Assembly: GCF_024494355.1 (NCBI RefSeq)
Contig: NZ_JAKNQY010000020.1
Location: 47,693 to 111,692, forward strand
Origin: Pseudomonas sp. Q11
GTDB taxonomy: Bacteria; Pseudomonadota; Gammaproteobacteria; Pseudomonadales; Pseudomonadaceae
DNA: 64,000 nucleotides
Direction: 5' to 3'
The notes under the pieces are model-generated. The model saw nothing but the letters and a program-made list of their open reading frames with translations, ran no database searches and had not been told where the DNA came from. Both the position numbers and the translations under genes were made by a program. Each line of letters begins with the position of its first letter. Within the stretch, counting starts at the first letter, position 1. Shown piece by piece: positions 25,118 through 33,492 of this stretch.

Positions 25118-25672
25118 TCAAAGCGAGGCGAGGAACATGTCCGTAGCCGGCTCCTTGTCAGTGGCTCGGCTCTGCTGGTCCTTCTCGACTTGTGCCATCG
25201 CCATCTTGTCCTGCATGCGCTGGGCAATTTCCTGGCCGATCGCCAGTTGCTTCTCGGGCGGCATCGCATCGACCTCTTCCTGCGTTATGCCCATCTCTTG
25301 AAGAATGCTGTCGCGCAGACGCTCCTCTGGCGTCTTGCTCATGTATTCCTTGAAGTCCGCCATAGCAGTGCTGTCTGGCACCTTGGCCGCATCGGATGTG
25401 GAAGAAGCAACGGTCTGCAACTGAACCCGGGTCTTGGCGAACGCCTCGTCGACCTTGTCGGTGATGGCGGTGCTCGCATTGACCTGCTGCGTGGCTTGCC
25501 GGGCGATCGAAGCCTGCACCTGCGTGCTGCCTTGGTTGGCCTGGGCCTGGACGTTATCGCGCAATGCCTGCAGCGCGGCGCTTTGCAGACCGCCGGCGGC
25601 TTCTGCGGTGGGATCCTCGCCCGGACGTTTGGGCAGCAAAATCATCTTTTGCTGTTGTGCACTGATCAACAT
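25118..25672 (-). CDS. Hypothetical protein, about 184 residues
   Basis: I do not recognise this protein. It is hydrophilic, without signal peptide or membrane helix, and looks mostly helical: an Ala/Gln-rich middle ('QSAALQALRDNVQAQANQGS', 'ASIARQATQQVNAS') and a C-terminal acidic segment ('TPEERLRDSILQEMGITQEEVDAMPPEKQLA'). It starts MLISAQQQKMILLPKRPGEDP at 25672, with CACAGG upstream; an earlier ATG at 25702 (MAQPSPQVS) is an alternative. The neighbouring gene is gntR on the same strand. The long Gln/Ala stretch suggests coiled coil. Confidence 0.6.
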   Translation of the reverse strand: MLISAQQQKMILLPKRPGEDPTAEAAGGLQSAALQALRDNVQAQANQGSTQVQASIARQATQQVNASTAITDKVDEAFAKTRVQLQTVASSTSDAAKVPDSTAMADFKEYMSKTPEERLRDSILQEMGITQEEVDAMPPEKQLAIGQEIAQRMQDKMAMAQVEKDQQSRATDKEPATDMFLASL

Positions 25673-25831
25673 GATGGATACCTGTGGTGATGGCTGAGCC
25701 ATGTGCCGGAGCAATTCCCATGCCGCCAACGCGAGCCCCGGATCCAAAGGGCTGTGCAGCCATGGACAGCGATCATGGCGGCTAATCCTTGCCGCTGGAC
25801 GGCATGGATCGACCGCACGTAACCGTCGGGC

Positions 25832-26863
25832 TCAGGTGCTTTCGCGCACCTTGAGTTCAAACCCCATGTCCACCACCGGCTGAGCGATGCGGTTGCCGGC
25901 CATCAACGTGAGCATCTGTTCGGCGGCGCGACGGCCAATGGCTTCCCGTGGCGTGTTGATGCTGCTCAGGCGCGGCACCATGTAGGCCGAGGCGGGCAAA
26001 TCGTTGAAGCCCAGGACAGCAACCTGCTCGGGAATCTTGATGCCACAGCGCAGGGCTTCGAACAGCGCGCCGTGGGCCAAGTCGTCGTTGCCGAAGAAGA
26101 TCGCATCGACGTCCGGATGACTGGCCAGTAGCTGCAGGAACAATTCGCCACCCAGGCCCACCGAGGATGGCCGTGGGGTCAGCAGTTCCAGATCCGGGTC
26201 GTACAGGCCGGCTTTCTGCAGAGTGCGGCGAAAACCTTCGCCGCGCAGCAGCGTGCGCTGGTCCAGTTGCGCGCCGACATAGGCCAGACGCTTGCGACCC
26301 CGGGAGATCAGGTGCTCGGCCGCCGTCTCGCCGGCCTTGAGTTGAGAAAAGCCGACACAGTTCAGGCCTGCGCCGGGGTCCAGTTCCATCATGTACACGC
26401 AGGGAATGTTGCTGGCCTCGATCATGCGTCGGGCACTTTCGGTACGGTCGAAGCCGGTCAGCAACAGGCCGCGTGGCTGATAGGCCATGTAGTTGCGCAG
26501 CAGGTCTTCTTCTTCGTCCCGGGAATAGTGATAGTTGCCGATCACCACTTCGAAGCCCTTGGGCCTGAGCACCCGATGAATGGCTTCCAGGGTGTCGATG
26601 AACAACAGGTTGGACAACGACGGCACGAGTACCACCACCGAATGGCTCTGGGCCGAAGCCAAGGCTCGGGCGGCGGGGTTGACCACGTAGTTCAGGTCGC
26701 GGGCGGCCTGGCGGACTTTTTCCACCAGGCTTTCGGCAACGGTGCTGACGCCGCGCAGGGCACGGGAGGCGGTGATGGGGCTGACACCGGCCAGGCGTGC
26801 GACTTCGTTGAGCGTAGGGCGACCGGTGGTGCGGGTATTTTTATCGTTTTTAGTGACGGTCAT
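25832..26863 (-). CDS. gntR: Gluconate repressor GntR (LacI family)
   Basis: This 343-residue regulator has a LacI-type helix-turn-helix at about residues 17-38 (TLNEVARLAGVSPITASRALRG), the hinge 'NPAARALASAQSHSVVVLVPSL' and a periplasmic-binding-protein-like effector domain. It is divergent from gntK-gntP, and three identical-core operators lie in the flanking gaps. In P. aeruginosa GntR represses itself and the gluconate genes and is released by gluconate or 6-phosphogluconate. ATG at 26863 gives MTVTKNDKNTR; the frame is open further upstream through the operator, which is not expected to be coding. Confidence 0.92.
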   Translation of the reverse strand: MTVTKNDKNTRTTGRPTLNEVARLAGVSPITASRALRGVSTVAESLVEKVRQAARDLNYVVNPAARALASAQSHSVVVLVPSLSNLLFIDTLEAIHRVLRPKGFEVVIGNYHYSRDEEEDLLRNYMAYQPRGLLLTGFDRTESARRMIEASNIPCVYMMELDPGAGLNCVGFSQLKAGETAAEHLISRGRKRLAYVGAQLDQRTLLRGEGFRRTLQKAGLYDPDLELLTPRPSSVGLGGELFLQLLASHPDVDAIFFGNDDLAHGALFEALRCGIKIPEQVAVLGFNDLPASAYMVPRLSSINTPREAIGRRAAEQMLTLMAGNRIAQPVVDMGFELKVREST

Positions 26864-26893
26864 CAGGGCGGCTTGCCAAACAAAAATCAAGGC

Positions 26894-26910
26894 ACTAAGG
26901 TAGCGCTGTC
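26894..26910. promoter_or_regulatory. GntR operator 1 (gntR side)
   Basis: ACTAAGGTAGCGCTGTC contains the core AAGGTAGCGCTGTC. It lies 31 bases upstream of gntR on the side facing gntK. The core recurs at 27047 and 27634. Confidence 0.75.
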
Positions 26911-27046
26911 TCGACGCGGCTGCAAATGCGTGAGCGGGGTTTGCCTGAGCCCTGACCGTTGGCGTTGTGAACGAACATGCTGCAACCACAAAAATGACAA
27001 GAAGGCGTCGGCAACTTCTGCTTTTGCTCTGGTGTCACAACTTGCA

Positions 27047-27060
27047 AAGGTAGCGCTGTC
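27047..27060. promoter_or_regulatory. GntR operator 2 (gntK side)
   Basis: AAGGTAGCGCTGTC, identical to the operator 1 core, 18 bases upstream of gntK. It fits the TAGCGCT core reported for Pseudomonas GntR. Confidence 0.78.
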
Positions 27061-27078
27061 TGCGCGCTGAGGTGTTAC

Positions 27079-27612
27079 ATGAATAATCCCATCACCGCCC
27101 TGGTCATCATGGGCGTTGCCGGTTGCGGCAAGACTTGCGTCAGCCAGGCCCTGTGCCAGTTGAGCGGCGCCACCGCCATTGAAGGCGACACTTTCCACCC
27201 TGCGGCCAACATCCAGAAGATGAGCGCCGGTATCCCCTTGAACGACGACGACCGTGCCGGCTGGCTCGACAGCCTGTGTGACGAGTTGCGCCGTGTCGAT
27301 GCCACGGGCGAGCGCCCGGTGCTGACCTGCTCGGCCCTCAAGCACAGTTATCGCGAGCGTCTGCGCAGTGCCTTGCCGGGCCTGGGCTTTGTATTTCTTG
27401 AACTGACCCCTGAGGTGGCCGCCGAGCGCGTGTCCCATCGCCCGGGGCATTTCATGCCGTCGACCCTGATCGACAGCCAGTTTGCCACCCTTCAATCCCC
27501 TGTTGGCGAGCCTCTGACCCTGGCTCTGGACGCGTCCAGCCACAGCGTCGATGAACTGGCTCAACAGGCTTACGTCTGGTGGGTAGACCACGGTTTGAAG
27601 CTTGCCTGTTGA
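27079..27612 (+). CDS. gntK: Gluconokinase
   Basis: This 177-residue kinase phosphorylates gluconate to 6-phosphogluconate, which then enters the Entner-Doudoroff pathway (eda is at 9807). The P-loop GVAGCGKT lies at about residues 12-19. The motif 'TCSALKHSYRERLR' and the C-terminal 'RPGHFMPSTLIDSQFATLQSP' are GntK signatures. It is preceded by a GntR operator and followed by gntP, which has a further operator of its own 56 bases upstream. Confidence 0.94.
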   Translation: MNNPITALVIMGVAGCGKTCVSQALCQLSGATAIEGDTFHPAANIQKMSAGIPLNDDDRAGWLDSLCDELRRVDATGERPVLTCSALKHSYRERLRSALPGLGFVFLELTPEVAAERVSHRPGHFMPSTLIDSQFATLQSPVGEPLTLALDASSHSVDELAQQAYVWWVDHGLKLAC

Positions 27613-27633
27613 GTTTCAAAAATTTGCGTCAGA

Positions 27634-27647
27634 AAGATAGCGCTGTC
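27634..27647. promoter_or_regulatory. GntR operator 3 (gntP side)
   Basis: AAGATAGCGCTGTC differs from operators 1 and 2 at one position and lies in the gntK-gntP gap. It suggests gntP has its own GntR-controlled promoter. Confidence 0.72.
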
Positions 27648-27672
27648 CCGACGGCTTACAAATAACCGCTTC

Positions 27673-27687
27673 AATAACAACAACAAA
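27673..27687 (+). promoter_or_regulatory. CA-motif run before gntP
   Basis: AATAACAACAACAAA holds several overlapping AAnAAnAA matches and sits 17 bases upstream of the gntP ATG, next to the AGGAG ribosome site. This is the clearest Hfq/Crc site of the window. Confidence 0.6.
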
Positions 27688-27703
27688 TCAGGAGACACCT
27701 CCC

Positions 27704-29056
27704 ATGTTCGGCATGTCCCACGAGACGTTCCTGCTGCTTGATGCAGTGGTCACGGTGATCGGACTTATCGTCCTCATCACCAAGTTCAAACTCCATCCGT
27801 TCATTGCGCTGACCATCGCCGCTGCTTTTCTCGGCCTGACCTCGGGCATGCCGATCGACACTATCATCAAGGCGTTCCAGGACGGCTTCGGTGGCGTGCT
27901 GGGCTTTGTCGGCATCATCCTGGCGCTGGGCACGATGCTCGGCAAAATGATGGCCGAATCGGGCGGTGCCGATCAGATCGCCCAGACCCTGATCCGCGCC
28001 TTCGGCAAGGATAAAGTGCAGTGGGCCATGATGTTCGCCGCCTTCCTGGTGGGTATTCCGCTGTTCTTCGAAATCGGCTTCGTGCTGCTGATCCCGCTGG
28101 TGTTCATCGTGGCGCGCCGCACCGGTGTCTCGATCATCAAGATCGGTATCCCGCTGCTGGCCGGTCTTTCCGCAGTCCACGGCCTGGTACCACCGCACCC
28201 GGGGCCACTGCTGGCGATTGGTGTGTTCGGTGCCGACATTGGCAAGACCATTCTCTACGGCCTGATCGTGGCGCTGCCAACGGCCATTATTGCCGGGCCG
28301 ATTTTCGGTACATTCATTGCCAAGCACATCCCCGGCCATCCGAATCAGGAACTGGTGGATCAACTGGCGCGTGAGACCGATTCTGCCGATCTGCCGAGCT
28401 TCAACATCACGCTGATCACCGTGCTGTCGCCGGTGTTCCTGATGCTGCTCAAGACCTTTGCCGATGTGGTGCTGCCGGAAGGCAATTTCTTCCGCACGTT
28501 CATGGACCTGATCGGGCATCCGATTTCTGCACTTCTGTTGGCATTACTGTTGTCGCTGTATACCTTCGGCTACAAGCAGGGCATCGGTTCCAGCCAGATG
28601 CTCAAATGGCTGGACGCGAGTCTGGCGCCGACCGCCGCGATCATTCTGATCATCGGTGCTGGCGGTGGCTTCAAGCAGATGCTGGTCACCAGCGGCGTGG
28701 GTGATGTGATCGGTCACATGGCGGTGAGTGCGCAGATTTCACCGATCCTGTTGGCCTGGCTGGTGGCGGCGGTGATTCGCATCGCTACAGGTTCGGCGAC
28801 CGTGGCAACCATTACTGGCGCGGGGATCGTGGTGCCGGTGGTCGGGATGATTCCGGGCGTGAACCGTGAGCTGCTGGTCCTGGCGACCGGTGCCGGTTCG
28901 CTGATCCTCTCTCACGTCAACGATGCCGGCTTCTGGCTGGTCAAGCAGTACTTCAACATGACTGTGGCCGAAACCTTCAAGACCTGGACCGCGATGGAAA
29001 CCATCCTGTCCGTGGTAGCGCTGGTCTTTATCCTGTTGTTGTCGCTGGTGATCTAA
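27704..29056 (+). CDS. gntP: Gluconate permease, GntP family
   Basis: This 450-residue transporter of the gluconate:H+ symporter family has about 12 hydrophobic segments. Family features are 'VGIILALGTMLGKMMAESGGADQIAQTLI' near residues 70-98, 'PPHPGPLLAI' near 165, and 'ATGSATVATITGAGI' and 'SHVNDAGFWLVKQYFN' in the C-terminal half. It imports gluconate formed in the periplasm for GntK. It lies downstream of gntK with its own operator and a CA-motif leader. A REP pair follows it. Confidence 0.93.
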   Translation: MFGMSHETFLLLDAVVTVIGLIVLITKFKLHPFIALTIAAAFLGLTSGMPIDTIIKAFQDGFGGVLGFVGIILALGTMLGKMMAESGGADQIAQTLIRAFGKDKVQWAMMFAAFLVGIPLFFEIGFVLLIPLVFIVARRTGVSIIKIGIPLLAGLSAVHGLVPPHPGPLLAIGVFGADIGKTILYGLIVALPTAIIAGPIFGTFIAKHIPGHPNQELVDQLARETDSADLPSFNITLITVLSPVFLMLLKTFADVVLPEGNFFRTFMDLIGHPISALLLALLLSLYTFGYKQGIGSSQMLKWLDASLAPTAAIILIIGAGGGFKQMLVTSGVGDVIGHMAVSAQISPILLAWLVAAVIRIATGSATVATITGAGIVVPVVGMIPGVNRELLVLATGAGSLILSHVNDAGFWLVKQYFNMTVAETFKTWTAMETILSVVALVFILLLSLVI

Positions 29057-29073
29057 CAAACACCACAAAACAA

Positions 29074-29164
29074 CTGTGGGAGCGAGCCTGCTCGCGATAG
29101 CACACTGACAGTCAGCGACGATGTCGACTGTCAGGCCGCAATCGCGAGCAGGCTCGCTCCCACA
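29074..29164. repeat. REP pair after gntP
   Basis: TGTGGGAGCGAGCCTGCTCG faces its reverse complement about 45 bases away. A further degenerate half (GTGGGGGCAAACTCCCAC) lies at about 29193-29210, between convergent gntP and alaC. Confidence 0.85.
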
Positions 29165-29223
29165 TTGGCTTCTGGTGATCTGAAAATCCAGAGTGGGGGC
29201 AAACTCCCACAATGGTTTTGCTG

Positions 29224-30441
29224 TCAGGCGTTAGGTTTGTTCACCAACCCATCCGCCCGGAACATCCCGCGGATCCCGCGCACAGCCTGGCGGATCCGGT
29301 CCTGGTTTTCGATCAGGGCAAAGCGCACGTGATCATCCCCATATTCGCCGAATCCCACGCCCGGTGAGACGCAGACCTTGGCTTCGGCCAACAGTTTTTT
29401 GGCAAACTCCAGCGAACCCAAGTGAGCATAAGCCTCGGGAATCCTGGCCCAGACGTACATCGACGCCTTGGGGTTTTCCACCATCCAGCCCAGTTCATGC
29501 AGGCCCTTGACCAGCACATTGCGGCGCTGGCGGTACTGCTCGGCGATATCACGCACGCACTGCTGGTCGCCTTCAAGCGCGGCAATGGCCGCCACTTGCA
29601 ACGGTGTGAAGGTGCCGTAGTCGTGGTAGCTCTTGATCCGTGCCAGGGCGTTGACCAGTTCCGCGTTGCCCACCATGAAGCCGATACGCCAGCCGGCCAT
29701 GTTGTAGCTTTTGGACAGGGTGAAGAATTCCACGGCAATGTCTTTCGCACCGGGCACCTGCATGATCGAAGGGGCTTTCCAGCCGTCGTAGACGATGTCG
29801 GCATAGGCCAGGTCGTGGATCACCAGCACGTCGTATTGTTTGGCCAGGGCGATGACCCGCTCGAAGAAATCCAGCTCCACGCACTGCGCGGTAGGGTTGG
29901 ACGGAAACCCCAGGATCATCATTTTCGGCTTGGGAATCGAGCCGCGAATGGCGCGCTCCAGCTCATCGAAGAAGTCCACCCCCGGTACCAGTGGCACCGA
30001 ACGCACCTGGGCGCCGGCGATCACCGCGCCGTAGATGTGGATCGGATAACTGGGGTTGGGCACCAGCACGGTGTCGCCCTGGTCCAGGGTCGCCAGCATC
30101 AGATGCGCCAGGCCTTCCTTGGAACCGATGGTGACGATGGCTTCGGTTTCCGGGTCGATGTCCACCTCGTAACGGTCCTTGTACCAGCGCGAAATGGCGC
30201 GGCGCAGGCGCGGTATGCCTTTGGAGGTGGAATAACCGTGGGTGTCTTCACGCTGGGCGACGGTGACCAGTTTTTCCACGATGTGTGGCGGCGTGGCGCC
30301 GTCGGGGTTACCCATGCTCAAGTCAATGATGTCTTCGCCGCGCCGACGCGCAGCCATCTTCAGCTCGGCAGTGATATTGAATACATACGGGGGGAGTCGA
30401 TCGATGCGCGCAAAGCGGCGCGGCGAACCTTGGTTGGCCAT
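29224..30441 (-). CDS. alaC: Alanine transaminase, AlaC-like class I aminotransferase
   Basis: This 405-residue PLP enzyme is close to E. coli AlaC. It shows 'IDLSMGNPDGATPPHIVEKL' near the N terminus, the PLP-lysine motif 'FTLSKSYNMAGWRIGF' at about residue 245, and 'HDYGTFTPLQVAAIAALEGD' near 280. It transfers amino groups between alanine and 2-oxoglutarate. ATG at 30441 gives MANQGSPRRFARIDRLPPYV, the family's normal N terminus; the frame runs on to 30534 without a better start. The gene is divergent from the LysE gene at 30649. Its order with thrA or hom is not visible here. Confidence 0.88.
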   Translation of the reverse strand: MANQGSPRRFARIDRLPPYVFNITAELKMAARRRGEDIIDLSMGNPDGATPPHIVEKLVTVAQREDTHGYSTSKGIPRLRRAISRWYKDRYEVDIDPETEAIVTIGSKEGLAHLMLATLDQGDTVLVPNPSYPIHIYGAVIAGAQVRSVPLVPGVDFFDELERAIRGSIPKPKMMILGFPSNPTAQCVELDFFERVIALAKQYDVLVIHDLAYADIVYDGWKAPSIMQVPGAKDIAVEFFTLSKSYNMAGWRIGFMVGNAELVNALARIKSYHDYGTFTPLQVAAIAALEGDQQCVRDIAEQYRQRRNVLVKGLHELGWMVENPKASMYVWARIPEAYAHLGSLEFAKKLLAEAKVCVSPGVGFGEYGDDHVRFALIENQDRIRQAVRGIRGMFRADGLVNKPNA

Positions 30442-30648
30442 TGTTGCCTCGAGATACGTGAGCGCCCGGAACCGTCCGAGCGACGTCGGCCACTGCGGTG
30501 GCCTGCGGCGCAAGATAAAGGGGCTGATGGCCAATTGTCCAGTAGCGGCCCGGAACTATTTTCGACGACACTGTCGACCCGCTCGTGGGACTTTCAGTCA
30601 CGCCTGCGCCCTGTACGACTCGCCGTACCCAAAAATCGAACGGACTGA

Positions 30649-31314
30649 ATGATGGAATTTTCCAGCGGTTTCCTGCTGAGCCTTTCTTTGTGCCTGGACA
30701 TTGGCGTGGCCAATATCGCGATGATTACCCTGGCCATGCAGCGTGGCTATTTCCAGGGTTTTGCCCTGGGCCTGGGTACGTGCGTGGGGGACCTGGTCTA
30801 CGCGGTCCTGGCCTTGGCCGGCATGACGGTGCTGCTGCAATACGAAACGGTGCGCTGGGTGCTGTGGATCGGCGGTTCGGTGTTGCTGCTGTACTTTGCG
30901 GCGAAGATGATTCATTCGGCGGTCTATCACGACGCGGTGCTGGCCGAGGCCGGTGAGGTGCGGGGCAATTCAGCGGGGCAGGAGTTTTTTCGCGGGATTT
31001 TCCTGGCCATGTCGTCGCCCAGCGCCATCCTCTGGTTCGCAGCGGTGGGTGGCACATTGATTGCTCGTTCAGGTGGCGCAACCATTCTCAGCTCAGCGCT
31101 GTTTCTCAGCGGTTTTCTCTGCGCCGGGCTCCTGTGGTGCGCGGGGTTGTGCCTGGCAGCGACCCAGGGCGGCAAGCTGTTGGGCGATAAACTGCTGCGC
31201 TATTGCTATTGGGTATCGGCTGGGATCTTCTGCTATTTCGCGGTGTACGTGATTGTTTCTGGCTACAACGAGTTTGTCGGTAAAACCGCCAGGGCCGTTG
31301 TGCCTGGACTCTGA
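30649..31314 (+). CDS. LysE-family amino-acid exporter
   Basis: This 221-residue inner-membrane protein has about six hydrophobic helices, starting with 'MMEFSSGFLLSLSLCLDIGVANIAMITLAMQ', a LysE/RhtB-type N terminus. Key family stretches are 'GTCVGDLVYAVLALAGMTVLL' and 'FFRGIFLAMSSPSAILWFAAVGG'. It likely exports amino acids; the substrate is not predictable. It is divergent from alaC and ends in a long hairpin at 31316-31349. Confidence 0.88.
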   Translation: MMEFSSGFLLSLSLCLDIGVANIAMITLAMQRGYFQGFALGLGTCVGDLVYAVLALAGMTVLLQYETVRWVLWIGGSVLLLYFAAKMIHSAVYHDAVLAEAGEVRGNSAGQEFFRGIFLAMSSPSAILWFAAVGGTLIARSGGATILSSALFLSGFLCAGLLWCAGLCLAATQGGKLLGDKLLRYCYWVSAGIFCYFAVYVIVSGYNEFVGKTARAVVPGL

Positions 31315-31315
31315 C

Positions 31316-31349
31316 AAGCGAAACGGCCCTGGCAATCACCGTTTCGCTT
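31316..31349 (+). terminator. Terminator-like hairpin after the LysE gene
   Basis: AAGCGAAACGG pairs perfectly with CCGTTTCGCTT (11 bp) around a 12-base loop. The T run is missing, so termination may be weak or need Rho. Confidence 0.5.
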
Positions 31350-31392
31350 CTATACTGCCAGACCCGACCTCATGTTTCTGGAGTGTTGACGC

Positions 31393-31881
31393 ATGGAAAA
31401 GCACGAACCCGATAACGCAGCCCAACCACGCTTCGAACAGGGACGCTTTCAGCTCATCGCCGGTTTTGGTGGCCGTTTTACCCAAGACACCGCCCAGGAT
31501 ATCCCTCTGCTCTGGGAAAAGTTTTTGCCCTGGCTCGGTAAGGTGCCAGGGCAGAAAAACGAGGTTACCTATGGCGTGTGTTGCAACCCGGACGGGGAAG
31601 GTGGGTTTGAATACATTGCTGGAGTGGAAATCAGTCGGCTCGACGATTTACCCGAACAATTCCGCTGGATCGAAATACAGCCCGGGCACTACGCCGTGTT
31701 CGAACACAAAGGCCCGTTGAAAAGCCTGCCGCAGACGTTCCACTACATCTGGAAGGAGTGGTTGCCGCAATCGGGCCACACCGCTGCGGACGCACCGGAG
31801 TTCGAACGCTACAGCGAAGACTTCAATCCCAGGACTGGCGAAGGCTCTCTGGAAATCTGGATTCCTCTCAAACAGAACTGA
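31393..31881 (+). CDS. GyrI-like / AraC effector-binding-domain protein
   Basis: This 162-residue stand-alone SOUL/GyrI-type domain is like those that bind small molecules in AraC regulators. Characteristic stretches are 'FQLIAGFGGRFTQDTAQDIPLLWEKF', 'YGVCCNPDGEGGFEYIAGVEI' and 'FEHKGPLKSLPQTFHYIWKEWLPQSGH'. No DNA-binding region is present, so it is not a regulator by itself. It may bind or hydrolyse small toxic compounds, as reported for some GyrI-like proteins; this is inference. Confidence 0.8.
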   Translation: MEKHEPDNAAQPRFEQGRFQLIAGFGGRFTQDTAQDIPLLWEKFLPWLGKVPGQKNEVTYGVCCNPDGEGGFEYIAGVEISRLDDLPEQFRWIEIQPGHYAVFEHKGPLKSLPQTFHYIWKEWLPQSGHTAADAPEFERYSEDFNPRTGEGSLEIWIPLKQN

Positions 31882-31896
31882 TCGACGCGGGGTCCC

Positions 31897-31984
31897 TGTG
31901 GGGGCAAGGGTTGCCCGCGATGGAGACGATGCGGTCGTTCGGAAATCGAGGCGCCTGTATCGCGAGCAAGCTTTGCTCCCACAG
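31897..31984. repeat. Degenerate REP pair
   Basis: The left half reads TGTGGGGGCAAGGGTTGCCC (altered palindrome) and the right half is GCGAGCAAGCTTTGCTCCCA. It lies between the convergent GyrI-like and GNAT genes. Confidence 0.75.
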
Positions 31985-31990
31985 CCTGTA

Positions 31991-32488
31991 TCAAAACACC
32001 AACCCCATCCGCCGCTCATAACCGATGCGGCCCTTGTACGCCTCGCCACTGTCGACCCAGCCCAGCCGGGTGTACAGGCCAATGGCCGAGTCATTATCGG
32101 CGTCGACCGAAAGCTCAAGCCCCCTGATTTGCGGCCATGCCGCCCGAGCCACGGCAGGGAGCGCTTGCAGGCAAGCCTTGCCGTAACCTTTGCCCTGGGC
32201 CCGATAATCGACTTGCAGGGCGTGCAGGGTGGCGCTGTGTTCGTTGGCCCAGGCTGGCAACACTGGCGGGCGCTTGAGCAACAGGAACGCCACTGGCACG
32301 TCGCCGGCCAGTAATGCAAACCCCTTGACGCCAGGGCCGGGCCTGGACAGCAGCGTGTGCAGCGCGCCGTGGATATCGCCGGCGAACTTGATCTGTTCGG
32401 GGTGGATTTCGATGGCTTCGACCTGCGTGCGTTGAAGCGCGGTGAGGTCTTCATAGGGTACGAGCTGAGCGGTCACAAAAACGTCCAT
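31991..32488 (-). CDS. GNAT-family N-acetyltransferase
   Basis: This 165-residue acetyltransferase starts at ATG 32488 (MDVFVTAQLVPYEDLT). The acetyl-CoA loop is 'VDYRAQGKGYGKACLQAL' (QGKGYG as the R/Q-x-x-G-x-G/A motif) and the end 'DADNDSAIGLYTRLGWVDSG' is the normal GNAT alpha-4/beta-7 region. The substrate is unknown. It is divergent from the ECF42 operon; the 130 bases between them hold the ECF42-type promoter. Confidence 0.85.
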   Translation of the reverse strand: MDVFVTAQLVPYEDLTALQRTQVEAIEIHPEQIKFAGDIHGALHTLLSRPGPGVKGFALLAGDVPVAFLLLKRPPVLPAWANEHSATLHALQVDYRAQGKGYGKACLQALPAVARAAWPQIRGLELSVDADNDSAIGLYTRLGWVDSGEAYKGRIGYERRMGLVF

Positions 32489-32554
32489 TGTTTGCCGACA
32501 GAATGGGCCTGGGATTCTAGCGAATTTTTTTCTTTGAATTATTTTTGTTTGGGG

Positions 32555-32581
32555 TGTCGATTCACAGTTTCTTAAAACGAC
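32555..32581 (+). promoter_or_regulatory. ECF42-type promoter before the sigma-factor module
   Basis: TGTCGA (32555-32560) and CGAC (32578-32581) are separated by 17 bases. This is the promoter pattern reported for ECF42 sigma factors (TGTCGA at -35, CGA followed by C or T at -10). Transcription would start near 32588, 31 bases before the first gene. The sigma factor that should read it is the last gene of the operon. Confidence 0.6.
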
Positions 32582-32618
32582 AAAGGGTGTCTTCAACAAA
32601 AACCTGCGGAGAATCACC

Positions 32619-33053
32619 ATGAATACCCAAACCATCGAAACCGAAATCCAGGCCCTGATCGAGACCTATCGCCAGGCCGTGATGGAAAAGAACGTTGAAA
32701 AAGTCATGGCGCTCTATGACGACAACATCGTTTCGTTCGATGCCATCCAGGCCCTGCAATTCAAGGGCAAGGTCGCTTACCAGGCTCATTGGCAAGCGTG
32801 CATGGAAATGTGCCCCGGCCCGCACAAGTTCGACTTCCATCAAGTCGAGATTACCTCGGCCGACACTATCGCCTTCGCTCACTGGCTGACTTATTGCGGC
32901 GGTACCAATGAAAAAGGTGAAGAGCAGGCTTGCTGGATGCGCACGACGGCCTGCTATCAACGGGTGGCCGGGCAATGGAAAATTGTCCACGAGCACTGGT
33001 CCGCACCGTTTGATCCGATGGCCGGTACGGTGATGTTCGACCTGCAGCCCTGA
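32619..33053 (+). CDS. SnoaL-like / NTF2-fold protein (ketosteroid-isomerase type)
   Basis: This 144-residue protein belongs to the NTF2-like/SnoaL superfamily. It starts with the helix 'IQALIETYRQAVMEKNVEKVMALYDDNIVSFDAI', followed by the curved beta sheet and ending 'YQRVAGQWKIVHEHWSAPFDP'. ATG at 32619 has GGAG upstream. It is the first gene after the ECF42-type promoter and is followed by a DGPF protein, an SRPBCC protein and the sigma factor. Such small enzymes may modify a small molecule; the reaction is unknown. Confidence 0.83.
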   Translation: MNTQTIETEIQALIETYRQAVMEKNVEKVMALYDDNIVSFDAIQALQFKGKVAYQAHWQACMEMCPGPHKFDFHQVEITSADTIAFAHWLTYCGGTNEKGEEQACWMRTTACYQRVAGQWKIVHEHWSAPFDPMAGTVMFDLQP

Positions 33054-33120
33054 TCGTCGGTTTTTTCGCCGAGCGTCTTTCTGCGGTCCATAGTTGATCA
33101 GTTCGATCACGGAGCTTTCC

Positions 33121-33465
33121 ATGAAGTACTTATGCCTGGTCTATAGCAACGAACACGCGCTGCACAATTCACCCGACAGCCCGCAGGACGCTGAATGCAT
33201 GGCCTATGCCGAATCAATCCAGGGCAGTGGGCGGATGGTTGCAGCCGAGGCCCTGGAGTCGGTACAGACCGCTACCACGGTGCGCATGCGCGGCGGCAAG
33301 CTGTCGATCACGGACGGCCCGTTTGCCGAAACCAAGGAGCAACTGGCGGGTTTCTACCTGATCGACGCCAAGGACCTGAATGAAGCGCTCCAGGTCGCCG
33401 GTAACATTCCGGCGGCCCGGGTCGGCTGCGTCGAGGTCCGACCGGTGCGCCAACTGAACCCCTGA
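33121..33465 (+). CDS. DGPF/YCII-family protein
   Basis: This 114-residue protein carries the namesake motif 'SITDGPFAETKEQLAGFYLID' near residues 60-80. DGPF proteins are the typical partners of ECF42 sigma factors, and the sigma-factor gene lies two genes downstream. ATG at 33121 (MKYLCLVYSNE) matches the usual N terminus. The biochemical role of DGPF proteins is not established. Confidence 0.88.
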   Translation: MKYLCLVYSNEHALHNSPDSPQDAECMAYAESIQGSGRMVAAEALESVQTATTVRMRGGKLSITDGPFAETKEQLAGFYLIDAKDLNEALQVAGNIPAARVGCVEVRPVRQLNP

Positions 33466-33492
33466 ACAACAATCACAAACAGGATTTCTTTC

